A DNA stretch of 64,000 bases from Endomychus coccineus (lineage: Eukaryota > Arthropoda > Insecta > Coleoptera > Endomychidae). The notes under the pieces were generated by a model that was not told where the DNA came from, made no database searches, and worked only from the letters and a program-made list of their open reading frames with translations. This document shows positions 21,424 through 31,665 of this stretch, piece by piece. The translations under genes and the position numbers were made by a program. The stretch covers positions 275,076,742 through 275,140,741 of the forward strand of contig OY294067.1 of assembly GCA_958510875.1 (NCBI GenBank), in the 5' to 3' direction. How positions within the stretch are numbered: the first letter of the stretch is position 1; each line of letters opens with the position of its first letter.

Positions 21424-23113
21424 CGATATAAACTGTGAGGGTTTTAACGCCCCCTGCCTTCCCGTCGTTAGACTCTAGACATGTTCATAGGGCCCTCTTC
21501 TACTTAACAGCACGCCACTGCCCGACAGAGACCAACGCCTTACTTGGAGAGGAGACGGTCTTTTGAACCGCCTGGGCCCCTCTCCCCCTGTCTACTCGTG
21601 TTGGTGTTACTATTATAACAGCTCCCGTTTGACGAGTCGCCGTCGACCTCCTTTTTTTTTTTCTGTTGAGAGGAAATGCTTGATGCACACCGTCAGCTTT
21701 TATCTATCACTTCAGGTAGTGCAGGACTCACTCAATGATGTTAGAGCATACCTGCTAAAACCTCTCATATCTTCATCCATATCCCGGGACCGTTTATCAC
21801 ATTGCTTCAGGATATGGACTGCGTCTTTCTCTTTGTTTGACGATTTTATATCAAGCTGAGTTTCTTTGGTGTTTATTAGTGATATTTACGTCGATTAAAC
21901 GTAAATATCAACATTCGTAGTATACGTTGATGTTCACGTTATGTTTATACCGTAATATGGTTGATACCCAATTTTACGGTATTTTGTCTTAGTGATTTAT
22001 CCTCTGTGGATAAATTTCTATGTTTCGTTTTTTACCGATGTTACGGTTTCTGGGTTCCAGTACTCGAACACGTTATGGATCTTTCCTGTATGTATCTGTA
22101 CCGAAATATTGCTTTTTCCACAATATTAAGGTACCCTCAGTCTCAGTACTCTATCGGTTCGTTGATATTTCCTGACTGTTTCGTTTTAACCATGTTGTTC
22201 TGGTTTCTGGGTTTCCAGTACTCCATCACGCTATGGATGTTTCCTGTGGTGTCTCGTTTTGTACCAAAATATTGTTTTTCCCAATATTGAGGTACCTGTG
22301 TTTCAGTACTGAATCAGTTTGTCGATTTTTCCTGTGTGTTTCAGTAAGTTATCTATGATGGGATAACTTACTCTTCCGGAACATATGGTTCTCCGTATCA
22401 GCCGCAATCTATCCGTCACCCTCTTGTCAGGAACATGTGACTGGGAGTCCCACATTCTATCCGGGGTCTGGGTGCCTGTTGGTCCGCGGGAGCATATCTA
22501 CTCCTATCCTTGACCCTTCTGGCAACAGGGCCATGAGCATTCCCCTATCCGCCACCTGGGGACGCGCCTGGTTGCGGTTTTCAGGCTCCGCGCAAAAGAA
22601 GAGGCTCCTGCTTTCCAGGCCGTCGACCTCCTATCATCGGTCTTCCACATATCGTTGCCTCAGCCGCGAATCAATTTCCCAGAGACCTGGCATATGAAGC
22701 ACCGACACCGGGCTTTATGAGTAGAGCCATGTGGTGCACCATTCTACCCCGCAGAGTGGAGCTACTTGCTGGACTCATATAGTGCCCCTTCTGGGCTATG
22801 GTCAATTCCACCTCCTCGTGTTACCTGTTTCACCAGGAACGTGTGACGAGTCACCGTTCGGCTTCGTTCAAATAACCTACCGCATATGTCTACCAAGCTC
22901 GTGAATCCATTTCGACCAGAGGACTGGGATAGGAAGGCACGATATCATGGTTTTAGTGGTGAAATGTATGTGGTGCACAGTTCACCGGATCTTAGGCATT
23001 GACAACGTTAGTTTCTCCCCGCAGGGTTACTTATCTTGAGAACCACGAAAAGGTGTTGCTTGCTGAATCTACTCCCGGCCTAGCGCCGGACCAAATAGTT
23101 CTCTCTCGAGAGT
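21424..23113. mobile_element. Unclassified 1.7-kb insertion in the transposase pseudogene
   Basis: The transposase reading is interrupted here and resumes beyond it. The 10-bp sequence TCGAGGAACA stands at both junctions (21414-21423 and 23114-23123), consistent with a target duplication. The insert has unusual composition: GC-richer and T/C-rich on the plus strand, with a two-unit tandem repeat in the middle. No terminal inverted repeats, LTR-like ends, poly(A) or recognisable protein were found. A solo terminal repeat or a non-autonomous element is possible. Confidence 0.6.
22021..22350 (+). repeat. Tandem repeat, two units of about 156-160 bp
   Basis: Unit 1 is 22021-22176 and unit 2 is 22177-22336; a third starts with TGTTTCAG at 22337. 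Shared segments include TTTCTGGGTTCCAGTACTC / TTTCTGGGTTTCCAGTACTC, CCGAAATATTGCTTTTTCC / CCAAAATATTGTTTTTCCC and ACAATATTAAGGTACC / CAATATTGAGGTACC. Units are about 70-75% alike by eye. Directly after it, AAGTTATC..GGATAACTT (22346-22368) can form a hairpin. Confidence 0.7.
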
Positions 23114-23450
23114 TCGAGGAACAATGCATATTTCCTGGCTGCTTAATTTCTCTTTTTGGTCATTTGTATTGGCAGCAATATCGTCCGATTGACTGCTCCT
23201 GGTTTCGTTCTTTGGAGTTAATAGAAGTATTGTGTTTAGATGAAGAAGTTACAGACATTGACTGCCCTAAAAAGGAACATTGAAGAAGAAATGGCAAATC
23301 TATCGCCTGAAGAATTGAGAAAAGTCGTGGAAAATGCTCTAAAAAGCGCCAAAAGTGCATCAACTCTGTCGGCGACCATTTGGTCGATATTATTTTCTGA
23401 ACTTAACAGGACCAAATTTAAAGGTTCAAATAAACATTATTCACCAACAT
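23114..23450 (+). pseudogene. Tc1/mariner-superfamily transposase, C-terminal part
   Basis: Resumes with worn sequence equivalent to ISLFGHLYWQQ and FLWS (third catalytic region, in different frames), then MKKLQTLTALKRNIEEEMAN and LRKVVENALKSAK, the normal C-terminal helices of the family. It follows the insertion at the expected distance (about 30 codons from the ARGT box to FLWS). Confidence 0.7.
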
Positions 23451-24239
23451 AATCGGTTGTTTTCATTTACAAAAAAGTTATAGCCTTAGGAATTCGGATG
23501 TTTACTTTTGCGCCACTTGTATATTACGAGTATTGTCAGATTCTAAATGAATCTCGTTCAGAAACATTATCATTAACGTTCTCTCAAAACATCGAAAAGA
23601 GTTACGTAGAATTTGACGTCCGAATTCGTATAACGTGACGTATGTAGTAGGTAATATGTTTATTTTGTCTATCCTGCAAGTAGTTAAGTTCAGTTAGAGT
23701 ACTCTGCAGTTGTTGCTATGCTATGTTATGTTTGGCTGGCAGGAGTCAACGTCCGCCACTCGCTAAGTACCTGGTTGTCCCCGGTTCCCTTCTACGTCCC
23801 TCACGCACGCACATACACAGCGCTCTTTCCTAAGTAAACTAACTTCAACAACTCTAGTGCCAGTACCTACGGTTGTATAATTTCAGTATGAACACTATTC
23901 AGAAGGCGATTTACACTAAATCTACAGGAGCTTATGTCTTTGTCGATTCCCCAGGAATGTCGATAGAAATGTTGCGTTGAATTCGATGTTGCCACTTTTT
24001 CTAGGCGGCAATTAGGTTCTGATATATTTTTCCCATTTCAATTCTTCTTGTATTTAGGAATTGTTTTTGATAAAGCATGTTTTCATAAGTAATTTGTTCA
24101 TATGTTACATTTCCGCATTGTGATGATTAATTATTGAAAATGGTCGTCAAAACCACCAGATAATAATCCAAAAACTTCATAAATTTGGGCTTCCCCCACA
24201 TCTGATCGCTTTCTTTGTTAGCCACTTGCAGCATCCACC
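23451..24239. other. Non-coding, no gene seen
   Basis: Likely includes the outer end of the transposase element. No ORF or repeat that I can name. Confidence 0.4.
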
Positions 24240-24400
24240 TCAATTTGTTAAGGTTATTGGTTTTAGATCTGACATCTCGGGGGGTGAGATCTGGTGTTCC
24301 GCAGGGTCCAGTATTGTGTCCTCTGCGTTAAGCGTTTCATTGATGATGTTACCAGAATAAACATGAACAGTGGTCTCAAATATTCAAAATTCAATGGTGG
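24240..24400 (+). pseudogene. Non-LTR reverse transcriptase fragment
   Basis: The frame gives SGVPQGPVLCPLR, the RT motif 4 box (GVPQGSVLGPLLF) of Jockey/CR1-group elements, with broken flanks. About 160 bp only. Confidence 0.55.
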
Positions 24401-24657
24401 GAGCCATTACTTTGTGATAATTTATCATATTGATATAATAGAATAAAATACTTTTACTTCTACTTTCACAGCTTTGTATCACATTTTTATTATGATAACC
24501 AATCGTGACTATAGTTTCGAGACTAGCGTGTCAACTTCAAACAATACTAATGTATGAAAATATGAATAAATTTGGCTATTCATGGTACAAATAAGACGCA
24601 GATTGTGCCTTCCTAGTATACCTCCTCATTAGGTTTTCCTTATCACAATATAATTAA

Positions 24658-25323
24658 ACCATAGCTATTTCCAATGTAAGTAACATCAAAGAAGGTGGGT
24701 TATTAATTACTTGCGAAAATGGAAATGACCGCGAAAAAATGAGAGCGGAAACTGAAAGGAAATTAGGTAATAAATATAACATAAGCTCTCCAAAACCAAA
24801 GAAACCAATGATCAAAATAGTAGGACTCAAAGAAGAACTAAATGAAGATGAATTAATTAAAGCCATAGTGAATCAAAACCAATGGATCCAGCAGAATGCA
24901 GTTATAAGCCTTCTTATAACTAAAAAAATGATAAAAAATTGGTATTCAATTATTGAATGTGACAGAGATACATGTAAAAAAATCATTGATAATGTGGCTT
25001 TATGTATCAAATTTGGTGCATGTTCAGTATATGAATATTTCAATTTCTACAGATGTTATAATTGTGCAGGTTTTGGACACAGTGCTCAATATTGTACTAA
25101 AAAAACAATATGCTTGAAATGTGGTAACATAAATCACCTTACTAAAGAATGCGAAATAAAAAATAATGAGAACAAACTTTGTCCTAACTGTGAAGAATCA
25201 AATAAACAATATTTTACTCAATTAAATACAAATCATTCACCATTTGACTATAACTGTAAAATGTTGCTCAATAAAATTGAAATAGAAAAATCAAAATCAC
25301 AAATCGACCAAAACATAGTATAG
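24658..25323 (+). CDS. Gag-like ORF1 protein of non-LTR element 1
   Basis: An RNA-binding nucleocapsid-type protein. From the ATG at 24739 it has 194 residues, but the same frame is open back to about 24658 (SNVSNIKEGGLLITCENGND), so the start is lost by truncation. Features: basic PKPKKPMIKIVGL segment (RRM-like strand start, residues 18-30), then zinc knuckles CYNCAGFGHSAQYC (106-119) and CLKCGNINHLTKEC (126-138), with a third Cys pair CPNC from 148. It ends with a stop at 25321-25323. It resembles ORF1 of insect Jockey/CR1-group elements and probably packaged the element RNA. Confidence 0.8.
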   Translation, partial: TIAISNVSNIKEGGLLITCENGNDREKMRAETERKLGNKYNISSPKPKKPMIKIVGLKEELNEDELIKAIVNQNQWIQQNAVISLLITKKMIKNWYSIIECDRDTCKKIIDNVALCIKFGACSVYEYFNFYRCYNCAGFGHSAQYCTKKTICLKCGNINHLTKECEIKNNENKLCPNCEESNKQYFTQLNTNHSPFDYNCKMLLNKIEIEKSKSQIDQNIV

Positions 25324-25389
25324 CAATTACCAATTGTAAATAAGAAATCAAATAAATTCATTAAAAAAACCTATTGCAATTCACAAAGC

Positions 25390-26318
25390 TTTCTCAAACA
25401 TAAAGATGAATTCACGTTCTTCTGTAATAATACGAAACCTAGAATTATATGTTTTAGCGAAACACATGTAACTGACGAAATTTTTGATATCGAACTAAGT
25501 ATACCTAAATTTGATTTATATCGATGCAATTCACATAGCAGACATACAGGAGGTGTCTTAATATATGTACATGTCTCTTGTTGTGCAAATATTATAGATA
25601 ATATCTCTTTTGGTTCAAATTATTGGTGTTTAATGTTACAAATTAAATATAACAAAGAAAAATTTTTTATGGGATGTATTTATCATTCACCAAGTGCTAG
25701 TGATGCAGAATTTTGCAATTTTTTTGAAGAATATATAAACAACTTTGATTTGACACAACTATATATATTATTTGGAGATTAAAATATAAATTGGGATAAT
25801 AAAACTACATATTCTAAACGTATTAAAGTAATAACATCACAAGCAGGAATGGAACAATATATAGATAAACCAACAAGAACAACTTCAAATAGTAAAACCA
25901 TTACTGATTTAGTATTTTCTAATAATTATCATTTAATAGTCAATATAAACTCTAATTACAAAATAACAGATCATGAAATACTTTCCATAAATTTAAACTT
26001 ATATCCAATAAAAGAAATGAAATTAGTAACTTATAGGAACATAAATTATGACAGTATGTCCTTATTCTTAATAAATATGAATTGCCATTACGAATAACCA
26101 GAAGTAGATAAACTCTTTGATTTATTTATTGAAAATATCAGTGAATTGCTAAATATAAAATTCCCCTTTAAAAATAAAAATACTCGACCAATAAATCTCA
26201 ATTGGTTTAACAATAATGTCAGAAATGCAATTAAACAACGGAATCTAGCCTATACATTTTTCAAATCAACAGGTTGTAATGAGGATTGGATTGAACATAA
26301 ATCCCAAAGGAAATAACT
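25390..26318 (+). pseudogene. AP endonuclease domain of non-LTR element 1
   Basis: Target-cutting endonuclease (exonuclease-endonuclease-phosphatase fold). Seen in one frame: RIICFSETHVTDEIFD (catalytic Glu), GGVLIYVH, GCIYHSPSASDAEF, then ILFGD-stop-NIN where GDFNIN is usual (stop at 25780), DKPTRTTSNSKTITDLVFSN and KITDHEI (SDH-type His). A second stop follows at 26096. The two stops make it inactive. It sits between ORF1 and the RT remnant. Confidence 0.75.
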
Positions 26319-26372
26319 GTGTTGCTATAATTATAAAAGAGAAAATTCAATTTGATAACAAAGAAATAGATA

Positions 26373-27416
26373 GTGTTAAAAATAATCCATTATCTAAATA
26401 ATAGGATGCAACAAACTAAATTTAATTATATTAAATCACAGAAAATTAGAACAAAATTCGGAATCCCGCAAGGAACAGTATTAGGACCACTTCTATTCAT
26501 ATTATTTATAAACGATATAATATTAGTTAACAACGAATGTAGTATACATTTATTTGCGGATGATATAGTTATTTATTTATCTGGTGTTGATATAATTTCC
26601 TTAGCTAATAAAATAAACAATATCCTTGAAAATTTTTATTTATGGTTTTCAAACAATAATTTAATATTAAATACAAGGAAGTGCAAATTTATAGTTTTTG
26701 GTGATAACACTCTGACTAAAGATAAACAAATAAAAATTAGTCTGAATGATGTTGAATTAGAAAGAGTGGATAATATTAAATATTTAGGTATTATTATTGA
26801 TAATATATTGAATTTTAAAGAACACATAAACTATTTAACTAAAAAAATTGCTAAAAAAGTTGGTTTTGTATATAGAATTTCTAAACATTTAAGTAATTGG
26901 GCCAAACTCACAATATATAACACCATCATCAAACCACATTTTGATTATTGTGCTAGTGTATTATTTATGTGCAACGAAACAGAAAAACTACAAGTACAAC
27001 AAAACAAATGTATGAGATTAATTTTAAATTGTAATAAAAGAACAAATATAAAAACCATGCTGCAAAAATTGAACTGGTTATCTATAGAAAAAAATATTCT
27101 GTATAACACATTAATATTTATTTATAAAATAGTTAATAACATATCTCCAGTGTATTTAAAAAAAAACATTGCAAATGTAAGTAGTATTCATTCACACAAT
27201 ACAAGACAGAAACATCATATCATTATTAAACACACCAATTTGATGAGCACGAAAAGGGGTATTTTCTATAAAGGTATGATTGTATTCAATAATTTACCAA
27301 TCCCTATAAAAAACACCCCATCAATAAAAATATTCAAAAAACAGTTATTGAAATATATTCAATTTACAAAAGGTAAATTGCTAAAACAAAGCACTTCTAT
27401 ATATATACTACAATAG
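26373..27416 (+). CDS. Reverse transcriptase, C-terminal half, of non-LTR element 1
   Basis: 347-residue open frame. It begins inside RT motif 3/4: FGIPQGTVLGPLLFILF (29-45), active site FADD (61-64), then the thumb region LGIIIDNILNFKEHI and SHNTRQKHH toward the C-terminus. The fingers and motif A (first catalytic Asp) are missing, so it cannot polymerise. The first codons (LKIIHYLNNR) probably come from the deletion junction. Frame still open: a fairly recent loss. Confidence 0.8.
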   Translation: MLKIIHYLNNRMQQTKFNYIKSQKIRTKFGIPQGTVLGPLLFILFINDIILVNNECSIHLFADDIVIYLSGVDIISLANKINNILENFYLWFSNNNLILNTRKCKFIVFGDNTLTKDKQIKISLNDVELERVDNIKYLGIIIDNILNFKEHINYLTKKIAKKVGFVYRISKHLSNWAKLTIYNTIIKPHFDYCASVLFMCNETEKLQVQQNKCMRLILNCNKRTNIKTMLQKLNWLSIEKNILYNTLIFIYKIVNNISPVYLKKNIANVSSIHSHNTRQKHHIIIKHTNLMSTKRGIFYKGMIVFNNLPIPIKNTPSIKIFKKQLLKYIQFTKGKLLKQSTSIYILQ

Positions 27417-27430
27417 ACTACAATACAAGT

Positions 27431-29989
27431 GTGGAGAAAACGTTTGAAATGTGTGCAGTGCAGTGTATTTTTCCAGACAACCTTATTGTGAGAATTATTT
27501 CATTGTATAGATCTCCTAGCGCTGACTTTAAAATATTTATGCATAAATTAAGCGATGCCATGTTTAATCTCTATAATCCGGATCATAAACATATAATATG
27601 TGGTGACCTTAACGTCGATTTATTAGAGAATAGCAATAACGCCCAGACGCTAAAAAACTTTTTACTTGAATACAACATCAAACCAACAATACACGAACCA
27701 ACACGAATTACTTCTACTAGTAAAACATGTATTGATAATATTTACACCGACATATCACATACGGCCTTAACAGTCAACGATCATTTCCTGTCTGATCATA
27801 CATATCAGATAATATCTTTTGAAAATAAAAAATCTCAAACAATTCCCCAAAAACTAAAAAGAAACTTTAATCGAAATAATATTCTGAATTTCAAAACTAG
27901 TGTGCAGCAAATAAAATGGCTTGATGTTCTCAATGTTAACGCAGATGTAGATACGGTATTCAACAATTTCCACATCATGATTCAGAATATCTTCCAATCC
28001 TGTTTTCCTCTTAAATTACAAAGCCATAATCTCGACAAAAAAAAGTATCGGTGGTATAATCATTCAACAAAAGAGCTTTCAATATTATTAAACGAAATGC
28101 ACCGTATTACAAAACAAATTAATAATGTTACATATAATAAACGATATTTAGAATTAAAAGCATTTCTCAAGAAAAAAGTCAAATACGAAAAAAAAAATTA
28201 TAATAATAATAGAATTGTGAAAGCACATAACATAAATAAGGAATGTTGGAATATAATTAAGGAAAATCGGAATATTATCAGAAATAATGATATCACTGGA
28301 ATAACTGATAATAATGGAGTAATGGTTAATGACCCACTAATTATCAGTAACATTTTTAATGAACATTTTGTAAAGGTTTGTAGCAGCACGGGATTTGAGA
28401 ACTCAAATGCGGAAAACCAACCTATTCATGATAAGAGCTTTTTTCTTTATCCAACAACGGAACAAGAAATAGTCAAGATAATCCAAAAAACTTGCTGTAA
28501 GAAGTCAAGCGGAATAGATGGAATTCCCGGTAATATACTAGTGGAAGTAAGAGAATTTTTAGCCTTACCATTATCAATAATTATAAATAAAAGTTTTACT
28601 GATGGCATATATCCCTCTGCATTAAAAACGTCCAAAATAATTCCCATCTTCAAAGGAAAAGGTAATAAACTTGATGTTAGTAATTATAGACCTGTAGCAT
28701 TACAATGTAGTTTTGCAAAAATCTTCGAAAAATGTCTTAATATCAGGCTTGATAATTTTCTAGAAAAAAATAATCTTCTATCCCACTCTCAAAATGGGTT
28801 CAGATCAAACCATTCCACTATCACTGCTCTAGACCATGCTCTTCAACATATATATAACGCCGTAAATGACAAATCATTCATACTAGGGATTTTTTTCGAT
28901 CTAAGTCAAGCATTTGATACTGTTGATCATAATTTATTGATTAATAAATTATATGCACTCGGAGTTCGGGGTCCAAGTAACGACTGGATAAAATCTTATC
29001 TCAGCAATAGAGAACAGCAGGTCGAAATAAAAGGTATACGATCTGAATCCAAAATCACAACAAGAGGAACGCCACAAGGGTCCTGTATTTCTCCTACATT
29101 ATTCAATTGTTTTATCAACGACTTACCGCTTCACATCAGTAAGGTATGTAAACCTATATTATATGCAGATGATCTAGATGCGATAATAGTTGGCAATAAT
29201 CTAGTAGAAACGGTCAATGAAAGTAACCTAGCATCAAACGGTGTATCAGAGTGGTGTAGCAACAATAACCTTAAATTAAACTGCAAGAAAACAGTAGTTG
29301 TTGAATTTTGCCCTAAAAACAAGGTCATTGACTACAGCGTGTTAGCTAGGGTGGATGAAAATTCTGTTGAAAATGTCTGTGCTACTAAATTTCTAGGCCT
29401 ATACATTGATCAAAAATTAACATGGGCGTCGCATATAGAGCAACTCTTACCAAAACTCAGCAGCTACTGTTTTCTGATCCAGAATATTAGAGATACCGTT
29501 TCGATCAATGTACTGAAACTGCTCTATTACGGTCTCTTTCAATCCACAATCGCCTATGGACTAATGTTTTGGGGCTCCGCTCATAATGTTGAAAGGGTTT
29601 TCATTGCGCAAAAGAGGGCTCTACGATATATGGCAAAAGCATCAGGTAGAACACACTGTAGGAATATATTTATAAATTGGGGTATAATGACTCTTCCATC
29701 ACTCTACATATATTCGCTACTCATATATGTTAAAACCAATAATTACTGGGAAAAATGCTCTGATATACATGATCATAACACCAGACAAACAAATCTTCTC
29801 CATCAACCGATGGCTAGATTAACAGTTTGCCAACAAAACCCGCGCTACCTGGGGGTAAAACTTTATAACAAACTTGTGAGTAGGCATCAATATTTTGAAA
29901 GATACACGTTATCAAAATTTCGTAAGGAATTAAAAATGTTTCTAATAAGCAAAGGTCTCTATACAATGGAAGAATTTTACAAATTGTAA
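27431..29989 (+). CDS. Endonuclease-reverse transcriptase of non-LTR element 2
   Basis: 852-codon open frame. It starts within the endonuclease (the GTG at 27431 is only the first position in frame), so ORF1 and the endonuclease N-terminus are lost by 5' truncation. It has SLYRSPSADF (25-34), the ICGDLNVDLL box (56-65), TSKTCIDNIYTD and SDHTYQI (121-127). RT: NYRPVALQC (418-426), NGFRSNHST (455-463), FFDLSQAFDTV with the first catalytic Asp (488-498), GTPQGSCISPTLFNCFINDL and YADD (578-581). Then the usual thumb with FLGLYIDQKLTW and HNTRQTNL. All RT catalytic residues are present. Intact RT with truncated 5' end is the normal outcome of target-primed reverse transcription. Confidence 0.85.
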   Translation: MEKTFEMCAVQCIFPDNLIVRIISLYRSPSADFKIFMHKLSDAMFNLYNPDHKHIICGDLNVDLLENSNNAQTLKNFLLEYNIKPTIHEPTRITSTSKTCIDNIYTDISHTALTVNDHFLSDHTYQIISFENKKSQTIPQKLKRNFNRNNILNFKTSVQQIKWLDVLNVNADVDTVFNNFHIMIQNIFQSCFPLKLQSHNLDKKKYRWYNHSTKELSILLNEMHRITKQINNVTYNKRYLELKAFLKKKVKYEKKNYNNNRIVKAHNINKECWNIIKENRNIIRNNDITGITDNNGVMVNDPLIISNIFNEHFVKVCSSTGFENSNAENQPIHDKSFFLYPTTEQEIVKIIQKTCCKKSSGIDGIPGNILVEVREFLALPLSIIINKSFTDGIYPSALKTSKIIPIFKGKGNKLDVSNYRPVALQCSFAKIFEKCLNIRLDNFLEKNNLLSHSQNGFRSNHSTITALDHALQHIYNAVNDKSFILGIFFDLSQAFDTVDHNLLINKLYALGVRGPSNDWIKSYLSNREQQVEIKGIRSESKITTRGTPQGSCISPTLFNCFINDLPLHISKVCKPILYADDLDAIIVGNNLVETVNESNLASNGVSEWCSNNNLKLNCKKTVVVEFCPKNKVIDYSVLARVDENSVENVCATKFLGLYIDQKLTWASHIEQLLPKLSSYCFLIQNIRDTVSINVLKLLYYGLFQSTIAYGLMFWGSAHNVERVFIAQKRALRYMAKASGRTHCRNIFINWGIMTLPSLYIYSLLIYVKTNNYWEKCSDIHDHNTRQTNLLHQPMARLTVCQQNPRYLGVKLYNKLVSRHQYFERYTLSKFRKELKMFLISKGLYTMEEFYKL

Positions 29990-30172
29990 ACGTCTGTATG
30001 TATGTTGTTCTATATCTATATTTGTATTATATATGTTCTATTAATTATTCTATTCTTTGTATTTGTAGTTGTGTCTTAGAATAAGTTTTATTATGATAAA
30101 TCTCCCTAACTATGACTTGTCCCATAATTTTTGCACTTAAATTTCATGTTATTTGTACAATTTTTACGGACC

Positions 30173-30207
30173 AATAAATTATCTTATCTTATCTTATCTT
30201 ATCTTAT
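30173..30207 (+). repeat. 3' tail of non-LTR element 2: AATAAA and (TTATC)n
   Basis: AATAAA at 30173-30178 is followed at once by nearly six copies of TTATC. Short tandem tails in place of poly(A) are typical of several non-LTR clades. Confidence 0.8.
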
Positions 30208-30402
30208 ATGTGTATATATGAGCATGTATGTGTGTATGTATGTATACATAAGTGTTAAGTGGGTATGTGTATATCTAGGTATGTATATATGATACTGTAA
30301 TTATTATTGTATGTTGTATTCCTGGAAACATAAGTCATTTATACATTATAAATCAACTGTATAGCTATATGCTAAATAAACTTACTTATTATTATTATTA
30401 AT
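30208..30402 (+). other. Probable 3' end of a further non-LTR element
   Basis: About 170 bp of TATG/TGTA-rich sequence leading to AATAAA (30375-30380) and a (TTA)n run (30387-30401). This has the form of another retroelement tail, but no coding part is attached. Confidence 0.4.
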
Positions 30403-30589
30403 AGTATCTCAATCTGATTATCCAATTTCAATTATACTATTTTAACAATGTATTTCCCCAACCGGAACCTCATTTGTTACCCGTGTCTTATATTGTACCG
30501 TAAATAGTCAAGATAATTCATATTTTCATACATTATTGAAGATGACACGCTAGTGTCGAATGGTCTCATATGCCAGAACCAAGTAGCAA

Positions 30590-30830
30590 ATGTTTTTTCT
30601 TATAACATTGATTACATCCATTTGAGCCGACCAAGCAGAATGAAACACCTTGGAGCTAACTTAGATTCACAATTGTAATTTAATGAACATGAACAGAATA
30701 TTTGTTGTAGGGCTAGGGCATACAAGACTCTGTGCTTAATATTCAACAATAATAGTTATTATTCGACCTCCCGATTCGCCCTCAGTTTGAGTATACTCTA
30801 GTGGCCTCCGTCTACTACTTGTGGCATTGA
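30590..30830 (+). pseudogene. Non-LTR reverse transcriptase thumb fragment
   Basis: Reads RMKHLGANLDSQL, FNEHEQNICCRARAYKTL and RPQFEYTLVASVYYLW in shifted frames, matching the K(Y/H)LGV.LD..L.F..H and KLEYC..VWSPYY blocks after the RT palm. Strongly worn. Confidence 0.5.
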
Positions 30831-31437
30831 TGTGATTGAGCGTGTCTATTCTTCAAGTGACTATTACAGAATCGATGGTACTTTGGCCCATTAGAGGATC
30901 CCCTCAAGATTGCTCAAAAGTTTTCTTGTCAGCATGGAGAGACGACGTCAAAACTTTTTTGTGTTATTCCTGTAAAAACTGGTGGATAGTATGGTTGATA
31001 ATAGAGATTTACTTGCACACTTGAATTTTCACACACCAGTAAGGCATCCTCCAACTTTTGGTTCCCGACTTGTTTTTCATTCTTCAATACATCAACTTTG
31101 TCATGGTTCTATCATCTACATTGTAGTGCTATGTGGAACTTTTTCTTTTTTCATCTTTGTGTTTTGTTTTTGGAGTATATGATTCATAAATGTTTCAGTT
31201 CAGTTATATATTTGTTAATTCCCCAACACAATTCAGCTCCTTGCTGAATCTTGGGTGTAGTAATAAATACATTAAAAAACGACTGCGATTAGCTTGAATG
31301 CCGTGACGTCACAATTATACTATTTCTACGCGATGCTTGATTTAGAGAATAGGGACTTAAGCTTCAAGCGAGCATTTTTCAGAAGACTCGTCCCTGTTAC
31401 AAAATGCTTTTTGAGAGTTTACGTGATCGATTACTGA
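30831..31437. other. Non-coding, no gene seen
   Basis: May hold more of the preceding RT relic at its start. TAATAATAAATACATTAAAAAA near 31258 could be a retroelement tail. Confidence 0.35.
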
Positions 31438-31665
31438 AATGAAAATGATCCTACACCTGAAAGATTCTGATGAATATTATATAGAAACTTCACTTTCAGC
31501 TTCAAGTCAACTATTAATCTACCTATATTGTGATGTTAAAGTAGTTAGTGAGCATTATTATTTATCAAAATACCCGATTTTCAAAATCTTCAAATCAATG
31601 CACGAATTTCAAATCTATTTTCCATAATCTCAGCACCACTATTTTATTAGGATGAATGTGTTATT
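31438..31665 (+). repeat. Dispersed repeat, copy 1
   Basis: Similar over about 220 bp to 34600-34810: ACTTTCAGCTTCAAGTCAA / ACTTTCAGTTTCAAGTCAA and AATCTCAGCACCACTATTTT / AATCTCAGTAACTATTCT then ATTAGGA. No coding content; origin unknown. Confidence 0.55.

Larger units (their letters stand above)
24658..27416 (+). mobile_element. Non-LTR retrotransposon 1 (CR1/Jockey group), 5'-truncated and internally deleted
   Basis: Very A+T-rich element containing a gag-like ORF, an AP endonuclease with two stops and the C-terminal half of an RT. The first part of the RT (about 300 codons) is missing between 26318 and 26373. No 3' untranslated region or tail follows the RT stop at 27416; the next element starts within 15 bases. 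Confidence 0.8.

Noticed and set aside
22437..22697. 86-codon frame in the unclassified insertion
   Set aside because: Composition-driven Ser/Arg/Pro-rich translation without a motif, inside a region of mobile origin.
31457..31499. Possible hammerhead (CTGATGA..GAAAC with flanking CTGAAAG/CTTTCAG)
   Set aside because: The flanking pairing is good, but the segment between the boxes is only A/T with no proper stem-loop and there is no helix III. It lies in a dispersed repeat. Chance is likely.
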